Of a stretch of 64,000 nucleotides of DNA, positions 60,173-64,000 are shown in pieces. Positions within the stretch are counted from its first letter, which is position 1. Every line of letters starts with the position of its first letter. Source of the stretch: Alteromonas sp. KC3 (lineage in GTDB: Bacteria; Pseudomonadota; Gammaproteobacteria; Enterobacterales; Alteromonadaceae); assembly GCF_016756315.1 (NCBI RefSeq), contig NZ_AP024235.1:248001-312000 (forward strand), written 5' to 3'. Under the pieces are notes generated by a model. It was not told the DNA's origin and did no database searches. It saw only the letters and a list, made by a program, of their open reading frames with translations. A program made the translations under genes and the position numbers.

Positions 60173-61438
60173 ATGTCACGTTTAATGATTATTGCTGCAA
60201 TAGCGATCAGTTACTACGTTTTTGCCATACTGCTAAACAGTGTGGGCACAGTAATTCTGCAGTCCATCAATAGTTTCGACATAAGTAAACCTCAGGCCAG
60301 CACACTGGAAGGCTTTAAAGATCTCTCTATTGCGATAGTGTCCTTTTTGGTTGCCAGCTTTATTCCTCGAGTGGGTTATAAACTCGCCATGCTAGTGGGG
60401 CTTGCGTTGGTGACTGTGGCATGTGCGCTTACCCCGTCTATCGCCAGTTTTTGGTTTATTAAGGTATTGTTTGCCAGTATCGGTACGGCCTTTGCGTTAG
60501 TTAAAGTGTCGGTATATGCCATTATTGGTCAACTGTCTTCATCAACAAAAGCGCACTCCTCGTTAATGAATACTATAGAAGGCATATTTATGCTGGGTGT
60601 GTTATCGGGCTACTGGGTTTTCGCGGGCTTTATCGATCCTAACAACGATGCATCGCTGTCGTGGCTAAATGTGTATTACCTACTTGCGGCATTAGTGGCG
60701 TTCACATGTATGGTGGTAGCTATTGCACCTATAAAACGCGTTGAATATACCCAAGGCAGCACATTGGGCAGCGAGTTTGTTGGCATGTTAAAGCTGGCCT
60801 ACAAACCGTTAGTGCTTGTGTTTATCTTTTCTATTTTTCTGTATGTACTTATTGAGCAAGGAATTGGCTCGTGGTTACCCACATTTAACAAAGAGGTGTT
60901 GGGTTTGCCCACTCAGGTAAGCATTCAAATAACCAGTATTTTTGCTATTGCTTTAGCAGTTGGCAGGCTAACGGCTGGGGCCGTGCTTACGCGAATGAAC
61001 TGGTATCCTTTTTTAAATATATGTTTGGCAGGTATGGCGTTAGTCATGCTACTTAGTTTACCGCTTGCGGAAAACGTAGCTAACATGCCTATTGCTAGTT
61101 GGGCAGATGCGCCGCTTGCTGCCTTTCTGATCCCTTTAATTGGTTTGATGATGGCGCCCATTTACCCGGTTATTAATTCGGTAATGTTAAGTGCGCTTCC
61201 TCAAGCTCAGCACGCGCCTATGACCGGACTTATCGTGGTATTTTCTGCTCTTGGCGGCACAACTGGCTCTATTGTTACCGGGTTTGTTTTCGACGCAGTG
61301 GGTGGGCAGCAAGCATTTTACCTTTCGCTTATCCCAATTGGCTTGTTGGTTATTACATTGTTCTTCTTTAAGAAAGCGTCGACAACGTTAACGGAAAAAG
61401 CGTTATCTCCACAGCGCAATTCGGAGCATCCAGCATGA
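60173..61438 (+). CDS. MFS sugar transporter, probable trehalose importer
   Basis: 421 residues with 12 predicted membrane segments; the ATG is at 60173. The general layout, with SLMNTIEGIFMLGVLSGYWVFAGF and MGAP-like MMAPIYPVINSVMLSALP, recalls the FucP/GluP sugar branch of the MFS. No sugar-binding or PTS domain is present. It overlaps the trehalase gene by four bases, and its promoter carries a LacI-type operator. Uptake of intact trehalose by proton symport, followed by cytoplasmic hydrolysis, is the simplest model. Confidence 0.85.
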   Translation: MSRLMIIAAIAISYYVFAILLNSVGTVILQSINSFDISKPQASTLEGFKDLSIAIVSFLVASFIPRVGYKLAMLVGLALVTVACALTPSIASFWFIKVLFASIGTAFALVKVSVYAIIGQLSSSTKAHSSLMNTIEGIFMLGVLSGYWVFAGFIDPNNDASLSWLNVYYLLAALVAFTCMVVAIAPIKRVEYTQGSTLGSEFVGMLKLAYKPLVLVFIFSIFLYVLIEQGIGSWLPTFNKEVLGLPTQVSIQITSIFAIALAVGRLTAGAVLTRMNWYPFLNICLAGMALVMLLSLPLAENVANMPIASWADAPLAAFLIPLIGLMMAPIYPVINSVMLSALPQAQHAPMTGLIVVFSALGGTTGSIVTGFVFDAVGGQQAFYLSLIPIGLLVITLFFFKKASTTLTEKALSPQRNSEHPA

Positions 61439-62934
61439 GTCATACGTGGCAAGACAGCTTGTCTTTTTTTAAAAGCGATTTATTTAAAGATGTTCAAATG
61501 GCGCAGCTGTTTCCCGATAGCAAAACCTTTGCCGATGCTGTTGTAAAAACGGATATTGCTTCAACCCTTAAAGCCTACGATAGGGCGTGCCAACTGGCTA
61601 AGCAAAACAATACGCAGGTAGACTTACTTGGGTTTGTTCAGACGCACTTTGATATTCCCAGTTCCGATAATGAAACATCGAACACCTCATTTAAAAGCGT
61701 TTCGCACTATATTGAAAAAATGTGGGACGTACTTACGCGTACACCGGACACACAGTACAACGACAGTCTTATTGCGTTAAGCCGACCTTACATTGTGCCC
61801 GGCGGTCGCTTTCGCGAAATCTACTACTGGGATAGCTATTTTACCGCACTTGGTTTAATGGATGCAGGACGCATCGACATGGCTATCAATATGCTTGAGA
61901 ACTTTGTTGATATCCTATTAGAAGTTGGCTGCATTCCAAATGGTAACCGCGCCTATTATTATTCTCGTAGCCAGCCACCAATTTTGGCCCTATTTTATCA
62001 GTTGCTTGAGGCGCACCTTTCTCCACAGCAAAAAAAGTACGCTGTCGAAGGCATGAAAAAAGAGTATGCGTTTTGGATGCAATACAATGAAGTCTCACCG
62101 CTTCGGGTAATAACTATGCCGTGTGGAGCAGTGTTAAATCGCTATTTTGATACTGAAGCTACACCACGACCGGAGTCGTACCGCGAAGATATTGAAACGG
62201 CAGAAACCATTGGTGCAGACAAAGCCGCTTTCTATCAGCATGTGCGTGCTGCCTGTGAGTCTGGATGGGACTTTAGCTCTCGATGGCTTGAAGATCCGAA
62301 TCAGCTTGCCAGCATTAGAACGACAGAAATAATTCCTGTTGATCTCAATGCATTGCTAGTCACACTAGAAAATACCTTAGCCAATGTAACCGAAGGCAAC
62401 GAGAAAGCACGTTACAAAGTGGCGGCGACGCGCAGAGTAGAGGCGATTAATACCTACTTATACAGCGAAACCAAAAAAGGCTATTTCGATTACCACTATC
62501 CAACTGATACGCAAACGTCAGTGGTGTCTGCTGCCATGACAGTGCCGCTATTTGTAGGCATTGCCGACAAACATCAAGCACAAGTGGTTGAAGCCACACT
62601 AGGTGAGCATTTATTGAAAGCAGGTGGTTTGGTTACCACTGCTATTACAACGTCACAGCAGTGGGATGCACCTAATGGATGGGCACCTCTTCAGTTATTT
62701 GCCGTTGAAGGCCTGCGTAACTATGGCTTCGAACGCATGGCCGCCAGCATTATGCGCCGTTTTTGCACCACGATTGAAGATACCTTTTTACAAAGCGGTG
62801 TGCTGCTTGAGAAGTACAATGTGTGTGAGCCTACCGTCAAAGCGGGTGGTGGTGAATATGAAGTTCAGTTAGGTTTCGGGTGGACTAACGGCGTGTACAC
62901 CCGCTTTCAAACCTATTTGCAAGATAATCAGTAA
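61435..62934 (+). CDS. treF: Cytoplasmic trehalase, glycoside hydrolase family 37
   Basis: 499 residues, ATGA overlap with the MFS gene. Signature 1 is PGGRFREIYYWDSYFTALG and signature 2 is QQWDAPNGWAPLQ. The catalytic acid Asp is expected in CESGWDFSSRW, and the base Glu in AGGGEYEVQLGFGWTNGV, by comparison with E. coli trehalase. There is no signal peptide, so it is the cytoplasmic type (as TreF) rather than the periplasmic type (TreA). It splits trehalose into two glucose molecules. The symbol is assigned by location only. Confidence 0.95.
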   Translation: MSHTWQDSLSFFKSDLFKDVQMAQLFPDSKTFADAVVKTDIASTLKAYDRACQLAKQNNTQVDLLGFVQTHFDIPSSDNETSNTSFKSVSHYIEKMWDVLTRTPDTQYNDSLIALSRPYIVPGGRFREIYYWDSYFTALGLMDAGRIDMAINMLENFVDILLEVGCIPNGNRAYYYSRSQPPILALFYQLLEAHLSPQQKKYAVEGMKKEYAFWMQYNEVSPLRVITMPCGAVLNRYFDTEATPRPESYREDIETAETIGADKAAFYQHVRAACESGWDFSSRWLEDPNQLASIRTTEIIPVDLNALLVTLENTLANVTEGNEKARYKVAATRRVEAINTYLYSETKKGYFDYHYPTDTQTSVVSAAMTVPLFVGIADKHQAQVVEATLGEHLLKAGGLVTTAITTSQQWDAPNGWAPLQLFAVEGLRNYGFERMAASIMRRFCTTIEDTFLQSGVLLEKYNVCEPTVKAGGGEYEVQLGFGWTNGVYTRFQTYLQDNQ

Positions 62935-62936
62935 AC

Positions 62937-63992
62937 CTATTCTTTTACTTGCATGCGCTTTCGCACTGTGTGCGAATGCCATGCGGCGGGTACAATAACA
63001 AGTACAGCAATAGCCACAAGTAACCACAAATAATGCTGGTCAAAGAGCGACAGCTGCGCAATATCTGCAGCCTTTTCACTGTTGGTATGCTCAGCGTACG
63101 CGAATGGCCCTATTGCGGCGTCGAGTGCAACAGAAAACCCTTGGCTGAAAGCACTTTGCCAACCTAACGACGATAGCGATGCATACGCATTGTATGCAAC
63201 GGCCGAGGCGCCAAAACCAATCACGCCAATAGCAACTGTGCCCAAACTTAACACACCAACTCCAACGGCGCCCACAGTGACTGCGCCAACAGATATAATG
63301 CCTACACTTATTGGGGCTACTGCAATACCGCCCCAGGCAAAAAGAATCCCATATGCATGACTACCGCCTGCAATCCAGCCATAAGCCGCCTTTTCATTTT
63401 GCTCAGGCATGCCAAACTGAAAGTGATAAAGCGGTACGCCAAAAAGTCGAATGCGACTGATGAGTGCTTTGCGTGATGATTTCTCTTGTACGGCTTCATC
63501 GTTAAACACATGTGGGTTAAATAGCCGCTCGTGCATTCGCAATGTCTTCATTGATGCAATCATTTGATACGACAGTCGTAAATATGCCACAACAAATGCA
63601 AGCACAAGCAATTGGGACAGAACCGTGAAAGTAATCGCAAATTGCGGCTTAGCAAGGGCCGCGTACTTCAACCCAATCATGCCAGCAACAAACAAAATGG
63701 CCCATGTCATAAATAGGGTGACAATGCGAATTACCAATTTACGTTCGTTCAGTGTTCGCGTTTGTGCTAAGGCCGCTTGCAACCCAAAAAAAGCACTGAT
63801 AAAACCTGATGCACTGGCCAGCAATGCAATAAACGCAGAAAGTGACAAATAGCTAGTGGCTTTAGCGGCCCCAGCACCGTAGGCTGCGGCCTTGGCTGGC
63901 GGTGATACCGAGCTGATGGCACTGAGCACTGCTGCGGTAAATGCAACACCGGGCTTACTGCGCTTAAGCGACTCTTCCACAATTGATGACAT
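62937..63992 (-). CDS. Membrane protein with five-residue glycine repeat, possibly the C-terminal part of a larger protein
   Basis: 351 residues as read from ATG 63992, but the frame stays open to the right edge, so the true start may lie beyond the window. The N-terminal segment (KRSKPGVAFTAAVLSAISSVSPPAKAAAYGAGAAKA) resembles the stretch after sigma region 4 in some ECF sigma factors that carry a membrane-bound C-terminal extension. Then come about three membrane segments (50-72, 88-110, 116-137) and a cytoplasmic-looking loop. Next is a hydrophobic region with Gly at 231, 236, 241, 246, 251, 256 and 261, a strict period of five. A last membrane segment lies at 322-338. It ends three bases from the trehalase stop. 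Function unknown. Confidence 0.7.
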   Translation of the reverse strand: MSSIVEESLKRSKPGVAFTAAVLSAISSVSPPAKAAAYGAGAAKATSYLSLSAFIALLASASGFISAFFGLQAALAQTRTLNERKLVIRIVTLFMTWAILFVAGMIGLKYAALAKPQFAITFTVLSQLLVLAFVVAYLRLSYQMIASMKTLRMHERLFNPHVFNDEAVQEKSSRKALISRIRLFGVPLYHFQFGMPEQNEKAAYGWIAGGSHAYGILFAWGGIAVAPISVGIISVGAVTVGAVGVGVLSLGTVAIGVIGFGASAVAYNAYASLSSLGWQSAFSQGFSVALDAAIGPFAYAEHTNSEKAADIAQLSLFDQHYLWLLVAIAVLVIVPAAWHSHTVRKRMQVKE

Positions 63993-64000
63993 GGCTGCTT

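Overview
The window reads as chromosomal backbone of a marine gammaproteobacterium of the Alteromonas type. That placement is inferred from gene content and order: ssb; mreBCD-maf-rng-yhdP-nit-tldD; darP-pmbA; arcA; glgA; rsmC-trmB; mutY-yggX-tRNA-Phe. Large TonB-dependent receptors sitting beside sugar genes also fit. No rRNA, CRISPR array, phage or insertion sequence was seen.

Layout. 1-4.2 kb: the end of ssb, a periplasmic binding-like protein, a secreted alpha/beta hydrolase and a TPR protein. 4.2-13.3 kb (minus strand): a galactoside-uptake locus with a TonB-dependent receptor, a tryptophan-halogenase-like flavoprotein, a SapC-family protein, a sodium:sugar symporter and a GH36 alpha-galactosidase. 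13.6-17.8 kb: glycerol catabolism (glpK, glpR, glpD) with recognisable GlpR operators. 17.8-19 kb: a histidine phosphatase and a small membrane protein. 19.2-30 kb: the conserved cell-shape and RNase G cluster through tldD. 30-34.2 kb (minus): an accessory module of an orphan sugar-binding protein, a small SpoIIAA-like protein and a hybrid histidine kinase, lying between tldD and darP/pmbA. 36.3-40.4 kb: an AraC regulator divergent from a GH2 beta-galactosidase. 40.5-48.8 kb: arcA, a sensor kinase, glgA, rsmC, trmB, a hydrolase, mutY and yggX, followed by tRNA-Phe and the remnant of a second tRNA. 49.7-54.8 kb: a binding-like protein and a compact chemotaxis cluster (MCP, CheY, CheA, CheW). 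55.3-56.3 kb: a small periplasmic protein and a HAD hydrolase. 56.5-62.9 kb: a trehalose locus (TonB receptor, LacI regulator, MFS transporter, cytoplasmic GH37 trehalase). Right edge: a membrane protein with a strict five-residue glycine repeat, possibly the C-terminal part of a larger protein.

How it fits together. Three sugar systems (alpha-galactoside, beta-galactoside, trehalose) and glycerol use feed central metabolism. Each sugar is probably imported intact and split in the cytoplasm, because the GH36, GH2 and GH37 enzymes all lack signal peptides. Palindromic operators tie the trehalose genes to the local LacI protein. A related motif precedes both the galactoside receptor and the alpha-galactosidase, but no matching LacI regulator lies in that locus.

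The best candidates for something under-described are the halogenase/SapC pair inside a sugar locus, the orphan binding-protein/hybrid-kinase module, and the right-edge glycine-pentad protein. All functional statements rest on reading motifs by eye. No database search was possible.
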